31,955 nucleotides of DNA from a virus (IMGVR_UViG_3300045993_000044:1-31955); one strand, 5' to 3'. Counted from the stretch's first letter, positions 9,443-18,177 are shown. Notes: generated by a model from the letters alone, not told the origin. Program-made: numbers and translations.

Positions 9443-11353
9443 TTAGCCCATCGTGGCGGACTCAACCGCCAGAGCATTCATCCCGGCCATAGCCGAGCCC
9501 GCGAGGTTGGCGTGTACAGTAGCGTTGGCCTGGTGCAGCGTGGCCAGGAGCGTCAGGTAACGGGTCTTGGCCTCGGTGTCTGCCACCATGCCCTGCAGGA
9601 ACAGCTTGGCGTTCTCGACACCAATCTGGCTGGTAGCCTTGTAGTACTCGACGCCCACCTGAGCGTTGGCCACAGCCGCTTGTGACTCGGCCTGAAACGC
9701 TATAACCTGCTGGCGCTGGTTTTCGAGCTTGGTGCGTGCCACCTCACCGCGTGCTGACACGACCGTCTTGTAGGCGTCGACGTTGGCCACGAACTGCTTG
9801 GCACGGGCGTCGTTCGTGATGGCTGCAGCCTGAACCGTAGCGGTCTTGGCTTCGATCTGAGTTTTGTAACCCGTCATCTGTGAGGCGTAGGCTTGGGCCT
9901 GCGCACCGTAGGCCCGTACCTTAGATTCTTGTGCGCCGACCTGAGCAACGTAGCCCTGCCATTCAGCGTTCTTGGCACTGACCTGCGCACCGTAGGCTTG
10001 CACCTGAGCCTGGAACACGTCGATCTTGAGCTTCTCGAACGATGCCTTGCTGACGGTAGCCTCGACCTGAGAGCGGTACATGTTGGACAAAGCTGTCAGC
10101 ACGTCGACCCTCGCCTTGTAGACCTGAACACGAGTCATGTCGACCTGAGCCATCGCCTGCATGGCCTGAATCTCAGCCTTGTAGACCTCCACTGCTGTGA
10201 GCGAAGCCTGCAGCAGCGTCTGGTACACCTGTGCGTCGGTCTTGTAGCCGTCGAGCTTGGCCGTGTAGACCCTCACTGCAGCGTTGTAAGTCTCGACCAT
10301 CGCGTTGACCACGGCCTTGGCGTACTCCATCGCCTGTCCGTTGATGGACACAATGTTCTGCATGTAAGCCATCGCCGCGTTGATGGCTGCTGTGCGCAGG
10401 TGTGTGCTGGTAGTCACCGCGAACTGCAGATTCTTCTGCTCCATCTCAGCCTGCATGACGACGATCTCACGCGCTGCAGCCGAGTTGTTGTCCGAGCCAG
10501 CTTGGCGTGCCTGCTGAGTAGCTGAGAGCAGAGCGCCACCGGGCATGGTGAAGCCGCGTGCAGCGGCGTCTGCCAGGCTCTGGTCACGCACACGTCGGGC
10601 CTCAGCATCGTTCTTGCTGCGGGCGCGGGTATAGATAGCGTCCTCGACAGCAGCGTTGAGCCCGGTGCCACCAGCGAGGTACTTGGTGAGTTGGGTCTCG
10701 ATGGCGGCAAGCTGGGCTTGGTACTGGGGGTTGATCTTCAGCAGCTCAGCGTCGACGTAGCTGTTGGCTACGGCCATGAACTCGGGGGCCGCTGCATGGT
10801 ACGAGCTGCGCATCACGTCGGCCAGATCAGTGGTCATGTCGGCTGGGGCGTCGGGCTTGGTACCGTCGAACGGAGCGAGGTCTACGACGGGTTTGTCAGG
10901 AGCCGTATAGTCACCAAACAGCGTTGGCTCGGGTTCAGGCTTGATGATCTCGGGTGCGTCGGGCCAGTGCAGGCCATCGAGCGCAAGCGGGGTGAGCTTC
11001 TCTTGGAACTGGGCCAGATCGGAGGGCTTGTTGATGGCGTCCAGTGTCGGGACGGAGCCTGAAAATGTAGGGATGACTCCAACCTCAGCAGAAGGAATGT
11101 CCTGAAAGACAAGAAGCCCTGTGGGCTCAGTAGGCAGGTCGAGCGCGACGTCAGCCAGCACGGGTATCTTCAGTACCGTAGTTTTTTCAGGCTGGTCTGG
11201 CAGGTTGGCGTATGAATAACCAATGCTCGGGCTCCGCGCCCACTCGACCGCACCGATGGCGTCGGTCATGGCCGTCTCGGCGGCTGTCACCATCTCAGTG
11301 GCATACGCCTTGGCGTTGGCGATGAGTACGCTTGCTTGTGTTGTGGTAGCCAT
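9443..11353 (-). CDS. Long coiled-coil virion protein with heptad tyrosine lattice
   Basis: A 636-residue protein; its ATG overlaps the upstream stop (TAATG), so translation is coupled. Residues about 50-175 are Pro-rich and probably extended. Residues about 190-600 are almost entirely helical, rich in Ala, Gln, Val and Lys. Between residues 356 and 496 every tyrosine (356, 363, 370, 377, 391, 412, 426, 454, 468, 482, 489, 496), plus Phe447, falls on one seven-residue register, with Val/Ile/Leu three residues before or four after. This is a regular coiled coil with aromatic residues in a core position. It lies between a fibre-like gene and the internal virion protein genes. Possible roles are a tail or needle rod, a tape-measure-like rod or an internal core protein. 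I recognise no enzymatic domain. Confidence 0.8.
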   Translation of the reverse strand: MATTTQASVLIANAKAYATEMVTAAETAMTDAIGAVEWARSPSIGYSYANLPDQPEKTTVLKIPVLADVALDLPTEPTGLLVFQDIPSAEVGVIPTFSGSVPTLDAINKPSDLAQFQEKLTPLALDGLHWPDAPEIIKPEPEPTLFGDYTAPDKPVVDLAPFDGTKPDAPADMTTDLADVMRSSYHAAAPEFMAVANSYVDAELLKINPQYQAQLAAIETQLTKYLAGGTGLNAAVEDAIYTRARSKNDAEARRVRDQSLADAAARGFTMPGGALLSATQQARQAGSDNNSAAAREIVVMQAEMEQKNLQFAVTTSTHLRTAAINAAMAYMQNIVSINGQAMEYAKAVVNAMVETYNAAVRVYTAKLDGYKTDAQVYQTLLQASLTAVEVYKAEIQAMQAMAQVDMTRVQVYKARVDVLTALSNMYRSQVEATVSKASFEKLKIDVFQAQVQAYGAQVSAKNAEWQGYVAQVGAQESKVRAYGAQAQAYASQMTGYKTQIEAKTATVQAAAITNDARAKQFVANVDAYKTVVSARGEVARTKLENQRQQVIAFQAESQAAVANAQVGVEYYKATSQIGVENAKLFLQGMVADTEAKTRYLTLLATLHQANATVHANLAGSAMAGMNALAVESATMG

Positions 11354-12930
11354 TAGATTCTCCGAGAAAGTTTATTAACGTCAAGCTCTAAGGTGTCGAG
11401 CTGCATCGTGTCTGAGCCCGAAGCACCGAGTGCGTAGTACCGTTCTTTGAGCCCCTTGCCGAACACCTGCCTGTGGTTCTGTGCCAGCTGGTCGCGTGGC
11501 GTGCTGAAGTTGTAGGTGGTAGGCGTCTGCTCGCCAGCTATTAGGGACACCGTGCTGGCCGGGCCGAACCTGCCACTGAAGAGTGCAGCGCTGATGGTCT
11601 TCTTGTGTGTGTCGCCGAAGTCGGTCATGGCGGTCTGCACCGCCCAAGGTATCGCCGTGCCTGCGTCAGTCGTGCCTTCGAGCAGGTAGAGCCCGGTGCT
11701 GTTGGCACCGTAGTAGCTGTTCTTGTAGCGCACGACGTGTGTGAACGGGAAGTTCGTGTAGTGCGTCATCTCGTCGACCGGAGTGGTGTTGTCACCCGGC
11801 TGCTGCGTGTGCTTGAGGTTGACCGCGTAGGCTTCGTACGTCGCTGTGACGACCGCAGTACCGATGGCTGTGAGGTTCAGTGCTGGCAGCGAGACGGCAG
11901 CGCCATTTCCGCCACTGTGCATGCCCAGAGCGGGCAGAACGATGTTGGCGTAGCCGTGGTTCTGAGCGGTGGCAACTGCAGTGGCGTGGAACAACGGAAG
12001 GGTGATCTGTGCTCCTCCGATGCCGCCTGTAGTGCCCGTGGCCTGAAGTGTCAGCTTGCCCAGCGTTACGCTGCACAGTGCACCAGTGTAGGCTGACGAA
12101 CTGAATGCTGGCAGTCTAAGGTCGAGGCTCGCCATGGCCGACACCTTCACCGACGCATCTGTGGTGATGGCCGGTAGGGTGATGTCTGAAGTTGCCAGGC
12201 TGGTAACTGTCCCAGAGAGAACTGACGTGAAGGCAGGGAGAGTCAGGTCTGAGTTACCGCCAGCGGTTGCTGATGCAGCCAGGCTCGGTAACATGAAGTC
12301 GAGGGCTCGCTCGCCGGAGCTGTTGTGGCCGGTGGCGGTGGAGGTGAGAGCCGGGATAGTTATTGCTGAGGTGTAGCCGCTTAACCCAGAAACAGCTAGT
12401 TGTGATAGGCTCAGTAATGATGACGCTCCAGAGTTGCTAACTGAAGATATGCTGGGTATGGTTATCCCGGCTGATCCAGTGATAATTATTGGGGCGTCGA
12501 AAGTGTACGTCCCTATCACTTGAGGTAACTCTGTTGTTGTCAACAGGGCTTCCCACGTTGTATTGTTATCAGAGAACTCGATTCGACCTGTTTTTAGGAA
12601 TCCCGTTGTAGCCCAGTTCGGCGTTCCACGAGTCAGGTTGATGGCCACTTGAGCGATTTCTTTTTCATTGCCTGAACCAAAGTCCCACGCTATTACCTTT
12701 CCAGCGGCAGTACCAGATGGCGCTGCTGCCGTTGTCGTGTCTTCGTCAAAAGCGTTAGAAGCGATCCCGTTTGCGTCATAGGGAGCAGATGAACTTGCCG
12801 TGCCGAATCCGGTCTTTGACTCGTTGGCCCCGCCGATAGTGCTACGCAGCTCAATTCCGCCAACTACAGTAAACGACGCATGGCCCCAATTTGTCAGGAT
12901 GTATAAGCGCCAGTAACGATGTGCTGCCAT
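11353..12930 (-). CDS. Virion adhesin-like protein: discoidin-like domain plus LPxL repeats
   Basis: A 525-residue protein preceded by a good Shine-Dalgarno (AAAGGATAGCT-ATG) that overlaps the previous stop. Residues 5-130 (RYWRLYI, ELRST, AFDED, AWDFGSG, RIEFSDNNTTWEAL) have the pattern of an F5/8 type C (discoidin/galactose-binding) beta-sandwich, common in phage tail proteins that bind sugars. Residues 155-360 hold about nine clear and two degenerate repeats of some 20 residues with the core (I/L/V)-x-(L/I)-P-x-(L/I/F), for example ITIPAL, LTLPAF, ITLPAI, IVLPAL and VSLPAL. The last 150 residues look like a conserved phage structural C-terminus (YTNFPFTHVVRYKNSYY, then a Lys/Arg-rich end). 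The DNA of the first third is more AT-rich than the rest, suggesting domain exchange. Inference: a tail or adhesin component; its binding target is unknown. Confidence 0.75.
   Translation of the reverse strand: MAAHRYWRLYILTNWGHASFTVVGGIELRSTIGGANESKTGFGTASSSAPYDANGIASNAFDEDTTTAAAPSGTAAGKVIAWDFGSGNEKEIAQVAINLTRGTPNWATTGFLKTGRIEFSDNNTTWEALLTTTELPQVIGTYTFDAPIIITGSAGITIPSISSVSNSGASSLLSLSQLAVSGLSGYTSAITIPALTSTATGHNSSGERALDFMLPSLAASATAGGNSDLTLPAFTSVLSGTVTSLATSDITLPAITTDASVKVSAMASLDLRLPAFSSSAYTGALCSVTLGKLTLQATGTTGGIGGAQITLPLFHATAVATAQNHGYANIVLPALGMHSGGNGAAVSLPALNLTAIGTAVVTATYEAYAVNLKHTQQPGDNTTPVDEMTHYTNFPFTHVVRYKNSYYGANSTGLYLLEGTTDAGTAIPWAVQTAMTDFGDTHKKTISAALFSGRFGPASTVSLIAGEQTPTTYNFSTPRDQLAQNHRQVFGKGLKERYYALGASGSDTMQLDTLELDVNKLSRRI
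11851..12468 (-). repeat. Degenerate about 20-residue LPxL protein repeats
   Basis: These are coding repeats within residues 155-360 of the 525-residue protein. Prolines of the (I/L)-x-(L/I)-P core are at residues 159, 193, 215, 232, 253, 274, 312, 333 and 349, with two degenerate units in the wider gaps (near 175 and 291). The repeats have diverged at DNA level, so this is an old protein repeat rather than a recent tandem array. Confidence 0.7.
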
Positions 12931-12939
12931 AGCTATCCT

Positions 12940-15138
12940 TTATGCCCAGCCGACAAAGCGATACTGGAAGTTTGCTGAAAGGGGTGAGTTTGGGTGTTCG
13001 GACATTGCGTACCTACCACCAGAGCTTGTATATGTGTACATCCCCCTGTCGTAGTATGGGTAGCTATAGTCCACGTCAAACAGCGCGGTATAGCTACCGC
13101 CTTGAACACCGTCCACCCCATTAAGTTCACTGTTGAATACGATTACTTTCGTCTCTAGCCCTGCGGGTGGAGTTGCTGTCATTACTACAGTTTCTCCAAC
13201 TGGAAGGATTCCGAACCATCCGTTGTACCCATCCATCGTGCCTGACCATGGAACGAATGATCCCCCGTCGCCGAAGAACCTTGTGATCCCATATCCTGAT
13301 CTGACTATCGTGCTGAAAACAGTATTAGCCCTTGCAGCCGTTCTTGTGCCAACATAAGCTGCGGCACAGTCACCACCAGGAATAACCAGCACCCACGCCC
13401 TATGCAAAAAACCTGTCCATGTAGCGTCTGTGATTGTCACCAAGCATTTATCAACATTCCCGTAAATCGTAGTTGCGCCGATAACATAGGCATAGCTGTA
13501 TGTCCATCCGGGCGGATCACCAGGTATATATCCCGGTGATCCAACACTTGTCCCATTCTGGATAACGGAGTTATTTTCGGACCCCACGTGCGCTATTTCT
13601 TTCGTCATGTATCTATGACTTCCGTAGGTACTCTCTCCAGTAGTTATCACGCTTCCGACGCTTACGGTCATAAGCGTCCCGCCGTATTTTGTCAGTGAGT
13701 GGTAACTCATCTCCTGCGTCGCCAACGCGTACCCATACTGGTATCTGTTTGGCGAAGACATGCTTAAAGCTGGAGAGTAGAGAATCCCGGAGTCGTCTTG
13801 CTCGTATGTTGGCCATGGCCCAGCATTGATGTCCCGCGACACGACGCACGGCGTCCATACATCCCCAACGTAGTACCCGTAAACAGAGACATCTGAGAAA
13901 TTGAACTCTGGCATGATCTCACCAGAGGATGACAACCCCAGCGTCCATAGTTCAAGAGGAGCGTGGTGTAGCTCGGTTACGGGGGAGAAGATGTTGTAAG
14001 TTCGGGTATCACTATCTGTCCAAGCACCGTGGCTTACTACCTGTGATGAGACAGTACCGCTCGCTACACCAGAATCTTGGTTAATAGTGATGGTAATTAC
14101 AGCATGTATGGTGTATGCAAGCCATTGGTTATCAAGAACGCCGGTTCCGACCTGTCTATGCACAACCACCGAAGCTGTATTTGTTGTCTCGCTCCACTTC
14201 CATCCGTAGGCGATAGGCTGAGCAAGTGGTGCCGAAAACTCACCAATCGCTAAAGGTTTTGTGGTGTCGAAATATCCGTTGGCAAAAATGTAGGACTCTA
14301 GCTTTTTCTTGTTTTCTTCCGTCGTAGATGCACTTTTCTTGATGCTATCGAATGCGCGCGCTGCACCTGACATCTTAAATGGGTAAGCGACGACAGTATA
14401 TAAATCATCAGATGTAAGTGCTGAGATGATGGTAAGCCAATAGCCCCCTAAAGAGTCCACCACGATTCCGCAAGAACTATGCACTCTATAGAACAGAGGG
14501 ACTTTAACTCCGTTGTAGCTGTAGCTCAGGTTCGCAGATAACCCTACAACCTCTAATACCAGACGCTCTTTATCTATTGTCTCTGTCGCCCCATACACCG
14601 CCTGCATGAACCTACGCATCTTTCCTGAATAGACAGATGCCGGGAAAAACCCATAAGCCAGCTTTTTGTTTATGGTACTTTCAGAGTAGGTGTTTGCCAA
14701 TATCAGGTTGGCGGCATCTACCTCATCCTGTGTTTTACCCCCAGTCACATACACCTTCGGGTAGCCTATGGCTTTAGAGTCCATTCCTTCCGAGAGTGTT
14801 GGACGGTTCTTTTGTCGCCCTCTCGGTTCGCATAACCCTAGGTATTTGTCTGTTGTTGGGATGTCCAGGAAGTGCCATTTTTCCGGTTCGAGTCGGTAGG
14901 GGTTAAGGTCGCCGGTACCTATGGGTTCAAGCTGACCAGATTCCATGTACATGGCTTCTCCACCCTCGATCCTGATGTACTCGTTCCCCGGTTCGATGCG
15001 AACCTTGATCGACGCGCCTTCTATCTCATACGACTGATCCGCGTAGGGTAACCCCAGCTTCTTGAGCTTGGTTACGCAGGACTCGGCGAACGGTAACCAC
15101 TTCTCACTACCGTCGCCTTTGATCAGCCGGTGTTTCAC
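12940..15138 (-). CDS. Large AT-rich virion-associated protein of unknown function
   Basis: A 732-residue protein. The likely start is GTG at 15138, two bases after the stop of the upstream gene (TAAGGTGAAACACC). The local Shine-Dalgarno is weak, so translational coupling is probable. The N-terminal 100 residues are charged and mixed (GDGSEKWLPF, EPGNEYIRIEGGEAMYMESGQLEPIG). The rest is rich in Tyr, Ser, Thr and Gly, like beta-rich tail proteins. No known enzymatic motif is visible. Base composition differs from its neighbours: 14281-14340 has 23 G or C of 60, against 39 of 60 at 9541-9600. The gene therefore looks like a recent arrival, probably by exchange of a host-range module. It sits among fibre genes, which makes a receptor-contact or baseplate-associated role plausible but unproven. 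Confidence 0.75.
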   Translation of the reverse strand: MKHRLIKGDGSEKWLPFAESCVTKLKKLGLPYADQSYEIEGASIKVRIEPGNEYIRIEGGEAMYMESGQLEPIGTGDLNPYRLEPEKWHFLDIPTTDKYLGLCEPRGRQKNRPTLSEGMDSKAIGYPKVYVTGGKTQDEVDAANLILANTYSESTINKKLAYGFFPASVYSGKMRRFMQAVYGATETIDKERLVLEVVGLSANLSYSYNGVKVPLFYRVHSSCGIVVDSLGGYWLTIISALTSDDLYTVVAYPFKMSGAARAFDSIKKSASTTEENKKKLESYIFANGYFDTTKPLAIGEFSAPLAQPIAYGWKWSETTNTASVVVHRQVGTGVLDNQWLAYTIHAVITITINQDSGVASGTVSSQVVSHGAWTDSDTRTYNIFSPVTELHHAPLELWTLGLSSSGEIMPEFNFSDVSVYGYYVGDVWTPCVVSRDINAGPWPTYEQDDSGILYSPALSMSSPNRYQYGYALATQEMSYHSLTKYGGTLMTVSVGSVITTGESTYGSHRYMTKEIAHVGSENNSVIQNGTSVGSPGYIPGDPPGWTYSYAYVIGATTIYGNVDKCLVTITDATWTGFLHRAWVLVIPGGDCAAAYVGTRTAARANTVFSTIVRSGYGITRFFGDGGSFVPWSGTMDGYNGWFGILPVGETVVMTATPPAGLETKVIVFNSELNGVDGVQGGSYTALFDVDYSYPYYDRGMYTYTSSGGRYAMSEHPNSPLSANFQYRFVGWA

Positions 15139-15139
15139 C

Positions 15140-15916
15140 TTACGCGCCGGTCAGCGGCATGGAGATCGTCATCGTGTCGATGGTCGTCGGCGCACCGATG
15201 GCGATAGACAGGTTCGACAGGTTCATGTTCGCACCGCTGACAGCGATGTAACCGTCCAGGCGCACCAGAGTCGTGCTCGCCAGATCACTGTCAACAGCGC
15301 TGGCCTTCATGCGGAACCAGCCAGCGTTTCCGACAGCTACGCCGTTGAAGCTCCAGATACCAGACTTGCTCACTGTGCCACCCGAAGGTACACCGAACTG
15401 TATGCCTGCGGTAGCAGCCACGCCCACTGTGACCGTGGATATGGTTGCGCTGCAGGTGGAGGTCATGGTGGTCTGAGTCAACGCGAGCGCCAGGCCGTTG
15501 TGGGCAGCACCTGTGCCGGGAGGGGCAATAACCGTAACGATTGCGCCTGTACCTGGGTAGGTAGCGCGGTAGAGGCCGTTGCGGTTGATGGCATCGCACA
15601 GCGCTTGTGCGGTTGTAGCCACGTCGGTGACAAAGGTCACAGCACCCAGAGGGATGATGTTCATGCTGCCGACGTTCACTGTGTTTATAGAGCCTGCTGC
15701 CCCTATAACAGTGATGATCGCAGAAGCCGAAGTTTCTGCAGCGTAGGTAGCGGAAGCGATAGACACACGCCCGAGCAGAGTGCCCGTAGTTGCGCTGTCT
15801 GCATTCACGGGCTGTGTGCCCGTGTAGATGTCGATGACGCCGCCTGCGAAAGATGCAGCGACGCCTGTCGAGCCAACGATGTTGTTGGCGAGTCCAGTTG
15901 ATAGACGAATGGTCAT
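15140..15916 (-). CDS. Phage tail/adhesin protein of unknown function
   Basis: A 258-residue protein with a clear Shine-Dalgarno (AAGGAACCATC-ATG). The N-terminus has LSTGLANNIVGS, then GGVIDIYTGTQPVNADSA and TGTLLGRV. This opening (residues 4-50) recurs in many phage tail-associated proteins of unknown function. The remainder is Ala/Thr/Val-rich beta sequence, with NAGWFRMKA followed by a LVRLDGYIAVSGA segment near the C-terminus. There is no signal peptide or membrane segment. The gene lies tightly between the propeller-like gene and the AT-rich 732-residue gene. Tail or fibre assembly is the likely context; the precise role is unknown. Confidence 0.75.
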   Translation of the reverse strand: MTIRLSTGLANNIVGSTGVAASFAGGVIDIYTGTQPVNADSATTGTLLGRVSIASATYAAETSASAIITVIGAAGSINTVNVGSMNIIPLGAVTFVTDVATTAQALCDAINRNGLYRATYPGTGAIVTVIAPPGTGAAHNGLALALTQTTMTSTCSATISTVTVGVAATAGIQFGVPSGGTVSKSGIWSFNGVAVGNAGWFRMKASAVDSDLASTTLVRLDGYIAVSGANMNLSNLSIAIGAPTTIDTMTISMPLTGA

Positions 15917-15925
15917 GATGGTTCC

Positions 15926-17065
15926 TTAGTGAGGGTTGAAAGGGCTACCGCCCCGTTGAAGAACGGTCAGGTAGCGCCGCTGCCCACCTGCCCTGACAAG
16001 GCAACCCCCGGCGCGAACACCGGGTGCCACCGAGACTTGTTTCTCAGTGAGATTCGTGAAGGGCAGCGCAGCGCACAAGCCGCGCACTGTCCAGAAAAGT
16101 AAGCGCCCATCGTCGTCCTCATCGCAGTGCTGGCCCGCGACGACTCCATAGTCGGCTACCTGCTCGATCTTGTCGCCGCCGTAAGCGTAGACCCGCTGTT
16201 CGGTGCCGATGACCAGAGCACTCTCGTGCGCAGCCATCATCAGGACGTGGCCGGGAATGATCAGGAAATTGGAGTTCAAATTAAAGAGGTGGAATCCCAT
16301 CGGCTCGGTAAACCACACGACGGTCTGGTCCTCAGAGGCCATGTACTGGGCTGCATAGACGCGGCCCTTCCATGCTGCGATGACATCTGTGCCATTCGGC
16401 AGCGGGTCGAGGAATGCGTTGAGCAGGTCACGCCCTAGGTCGTCGGGTGAGGTGTTGAAGGTGAAGGCTGAGAGCAGGGACTTGCCAGTGAGCTGATACA
16501 CATCAGAGTTCGCTGGGGCAATGTAGACATTCGAGCTAGGCATCAAACCGCTGATCTGCAGCCCTTGGTTGGCAGTCAGATAGATCTCGGCCGGGTCGCT
16601 CGTACCAGTCTCGCGCCCGTCAGCTAGAACATTCGTGCATCGCACTTGGTAGAAGCCTGCAGGCAGGTTGCCACTTACAGCCTCGACCGTTGGAGTTACG
16701 GGCTGAGACCACTTCCAGACCTGAACCTCGTCCCCAGCTGTGATCACGCCGCTGTCGGTGCCGTTGTTGAAGTAGACGTGGTTGTTGATCTCGCACCAGT
16801 AAATAGGCGCGGTCGAAGTTAGAAGATAGATCACGACACCAGCGAAATTGCGGATTTCCCCAGCTACAGAGACGTACATCCGGCTGAAGTCAAAGGTACT
16901 GAAGGCACTGGTATACACCCCGGCTGCCTGGAGCGTGTACCCTTGGCGCTTAGTAATTGCCCCAGTGTTGGTGACGTTTACGTTGTCCGCTTGCACGAGC
17001 CAGCTCATGTCCATCCGCATGGGGTCGGAGACATTATTCAAACCCTTGAATTTCTTGACGTCCAT
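15926..17065 (-). CDS. Virion protein, possible beta-propeller
   Basis: A 379-residue protein beginning MDVKKFKGLNNVSDPMRM, then WLVQADNVNVTNTGAITKR near residues 23-40. That opening is widespread in podovirus and other phage structural proteins found near the connector and fibres. Residues about 120-175 (TPTVEAV, GFYQVRCTNVLADGRETGTS) look like a fibronectin-type beta insert. Residues about 225-330 contain repeated strands (AWKGRVYAAQYMAS, ALVIGTEQRVYAYGG) suggestive of a propeller. The start follows a 125-base leader with a hairpin and an ATCTAA motif; the Shine-Dalgarno is weak (GAATAGACCA). A tail hub or nozzle-type role is plausible by position, but I cannot assign it. Confidence 0.75.
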   Translation of the reverse strand: MDVKKFKGLNNVSDPMRMDMSWLVQADNVNVTNTGAITKRQGYTLQAAGVYTSAFSTFDFSRMYVSVAGEIRNFAGVVIYLLTSTAPIYWCEINNHVYFNNGTDSGVITAGDEVQVWKWSQPVTPTVEAVSGNLPAGFYQVRCTNVLADGRETGTSDPAEIYLTANQGLQISGLMPSSNVYIAPANSDVYQLTGKSLLSAFTFNTSPDDLGRDLLNAFLDPLPNGTDVIAAWKGRVYAAQYMASEDQTVVWFTEPMGFHLFNLNSNFLIIPGHVLMMAAHESALVIGTEQRVYAYGGDKIEQVADYGVVAGQHCDEDDDGRLLFWTVRGLCAALPFTNLTEKQVSVAPGVRAGGCLVRAGGQRRYLTVLQRGGSPFNPH

Positions 17066-17073
17066 TGGTCTAT

Positions 17074-17085
17074 TCTAACTTAGAT
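17074..17085 (-). promoter_or_regulatory. ATCTAAnTTAGA border motif, copy before the propeller-like gene
   Basis: The minus strand reads TATTATCTAAGTTAGAATAGACC ahead of the ATG at 17065. It follows a strong hairpin with a T-rich tail, so the arrangement terminator, then ATCTAAnTTAGAATAG, then gene start is consistent with a new transcription unit. No clear -35 hexamer is visible, so a promoter function is an inference from position and recurrence. Confidence 0.4.
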
Positions 17086-17086
17086 A

Positions 17087-17149
17087 ATAGATATTAAAGC
17101 CAGCGGGTTGGGTACGGGAGCACTTCCCGGCGCAACCTACACCCGCTGG
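17087..17149 (-). terminator. Branched hairpin with T-rich tail after the collagen-like fibre gene
   Basis: CCAGCGGGT (17100-17108) pairs perfectly with ACCCGCTGG (17141-17149). Inside lies a second stem, CGGGA/TCCCG with a five-base loop. An alternative fold on the minus strand is CCAGCG/CGCTGG, GGTTG/CAACC and CGGGA/TCCCG stacked. In the reading direction the stem is followed by CTTTAATATCTATT. This is a plausible intrinsic terminator or attenuator for the fibre operon, although the T-tract is interrupted. Confidence 0.5.
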
Positions 17150-17155
17150 TGGTAT

Positions 17156-17181
17156 CCAAGCATGACCTTGGGGTTGCTTGG
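17156..17181 (-). other. Second stem-loop in the fibre 3' intergenic region
   Basis: CCAAGCA (17156-17162) pairs with TGCTTGG (17175-17181), a seven-base stem with a 12-base loop. It begins ten bases after the fibre stop codon and lies immediately ahead of the larger hairpin. It could protect the 3' end or be part of one structured RNA element. Nothing coding is apparent in this 125-base gap. Confidence 0.4.
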
Positions 17182-17190
17182 TATTTCGTA

Positions 17191-18177
17191 TTAAACCCCC
17201 GTCACCACGTTCGTCCAAGTCGTCGCCCCGTCAGTATTGACGTACATCCGCGTACTTGTGCTGCTACCGTCAGAACGAAGGTAGAGCGACCCTTTGGCTG
17301 CTGACAGAGTTGGTACACCGCTACCAAAGAACACACCGAAGTTTGCCGTGCTTGATACGCATACCCCGGCAGTGTTTGCGCCGCCTGCTGGGATTGCAGT
17401 TCCTGACATTACGGTTGCTTTTGCAGGTATAGCCACCAATCCAGCGGTACTTATCGTCACGGCATTGAGTGCAGGTGTTCCAGTACCAGAATCTTTCGGC
17501 CCGACATCTAGCTTCAGGCCCGTTTCCCCCCAGAGCGTTGGCGTCAGATTGGCCGCTGTGCCGTAGATGGCCGACCGATGTCCAAACGCACCCGCACTAG
17601 TACCCAACCAATCCCCTATCCAATAGACGAGCCCCGCCCCAAGTCCAGTTGAGCTACCGATTCCAACAATGCTGTGAGGCGCATTACCACCGAAACTTAT
17701 GTCCTCCTTGACGGCTAGGAAATTGAACGTAGGTATGAGGGTCCCACTTCCCAGCCATGCGTTCAAAGTTTCCTTCAGATTTCCCCAAGTAAACTTCTTC
17801 AGCGCCCACGACGCAGCGCTGTCAATCAGGCCAAGCTCGTCGGCATCCACTGGCGTGGCCTTCGTCAGTGCAGCGTGAATCGCCAACGTGCCGTCGGCAC
17901 CAGTGTCTCCGGTCACACCTTGAATACCCTGTATGCCTTGTATTCCCTGAATCCCTTGATCTCCAGTCAATCCCGTCGGTCCCGTGTTCCCGGTGACGCC
18001 TTGAATACCCTGCGGTCCATCGGCCCCTGTAGCGCCTTGAATGCCCTGTAGACCTTGAGGCCCGGTCGGTCCTGTTGGCCCAGTAGCCCCCACAGTTCCA
18101 GCGCCCGGTGGTCCCTGCTCGCCGACCTCAACGAGTTCGATAGAGTCGTCAACAACGGTGATGTAGTGGTTGTTCAT
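17191..18177 (-). CDS. Collagen-repeat tail fibre
   Basis: A 328-residue protein. Residues 27-96 are an unbroken Gly-X-Y run (23 triplets) with GPT, GIQ and GVT units, a collagen-like trimeric rod typical of phage fibres. A globular region follows ([17 protein letters not shown], then [14 protein letters not shown]). The C-terminal tip, [20 protein letters not shown], continuing to [13 protein letters not shown], is a common phage fibre end. The ATG overlaps the upstream stop (ATGA), so it is coupled to the 162-residue gene. Predicted role: a trimeric host-recognition or side fibre. Whether it is attached through the 462- or 773-residue proteins cannot be told from sequence alone. Confidence 0.88.
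   Translation of the reverse strand: MNNHYITVVDDSIELVEVGEQGPPGAGTVGATGPTGPTGPQGLQGIQGATGADGPQGIQGVTGNTGPTGLTGDQGIQGIQGIQGIQGVTGDTGADGTLAIHAALTKATPVDADELGLIDSAASWALKKFTWGNLKETLNAWLGSGTLIPTFNFLAVKEDISFGGNAPHSIVGIGSSTGLGAGLVYWIGDWLGTSAGAFGHRSAIYGTAANLTPTLWGETGLKLDVGPKDSGTGTPALNAVTISTAGLVAIPAKATVMSGTAIPAGGANTAGVCVSSTANFGVFFGSGVPTLSAAKGSLYLRSDGSSTSTRMYVNTDGATTWTNVVTGV
17890..18099 (-). repeat. Gly-X-Y collagen-like repeat, including four tandem 9-base GIQ units
   Basis: This coding repeat encodes residues 27-96 of the fibre. At 17920-17955 four consecutive 9-base units encode Gly-Ile-Gln with only synonymous differences. Such arrays readily expand or contract, so fibre length may vary between isolates. 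Confidence 0.85.

Noticed and set aside
17890-18099. Diversity-generating retroelement or phase-variable fibre system
   Set aside because: No reverse transcriptase, template/variable repeat pair or invertase is visible; the repeat is ordinary collagen-like coding sequence.
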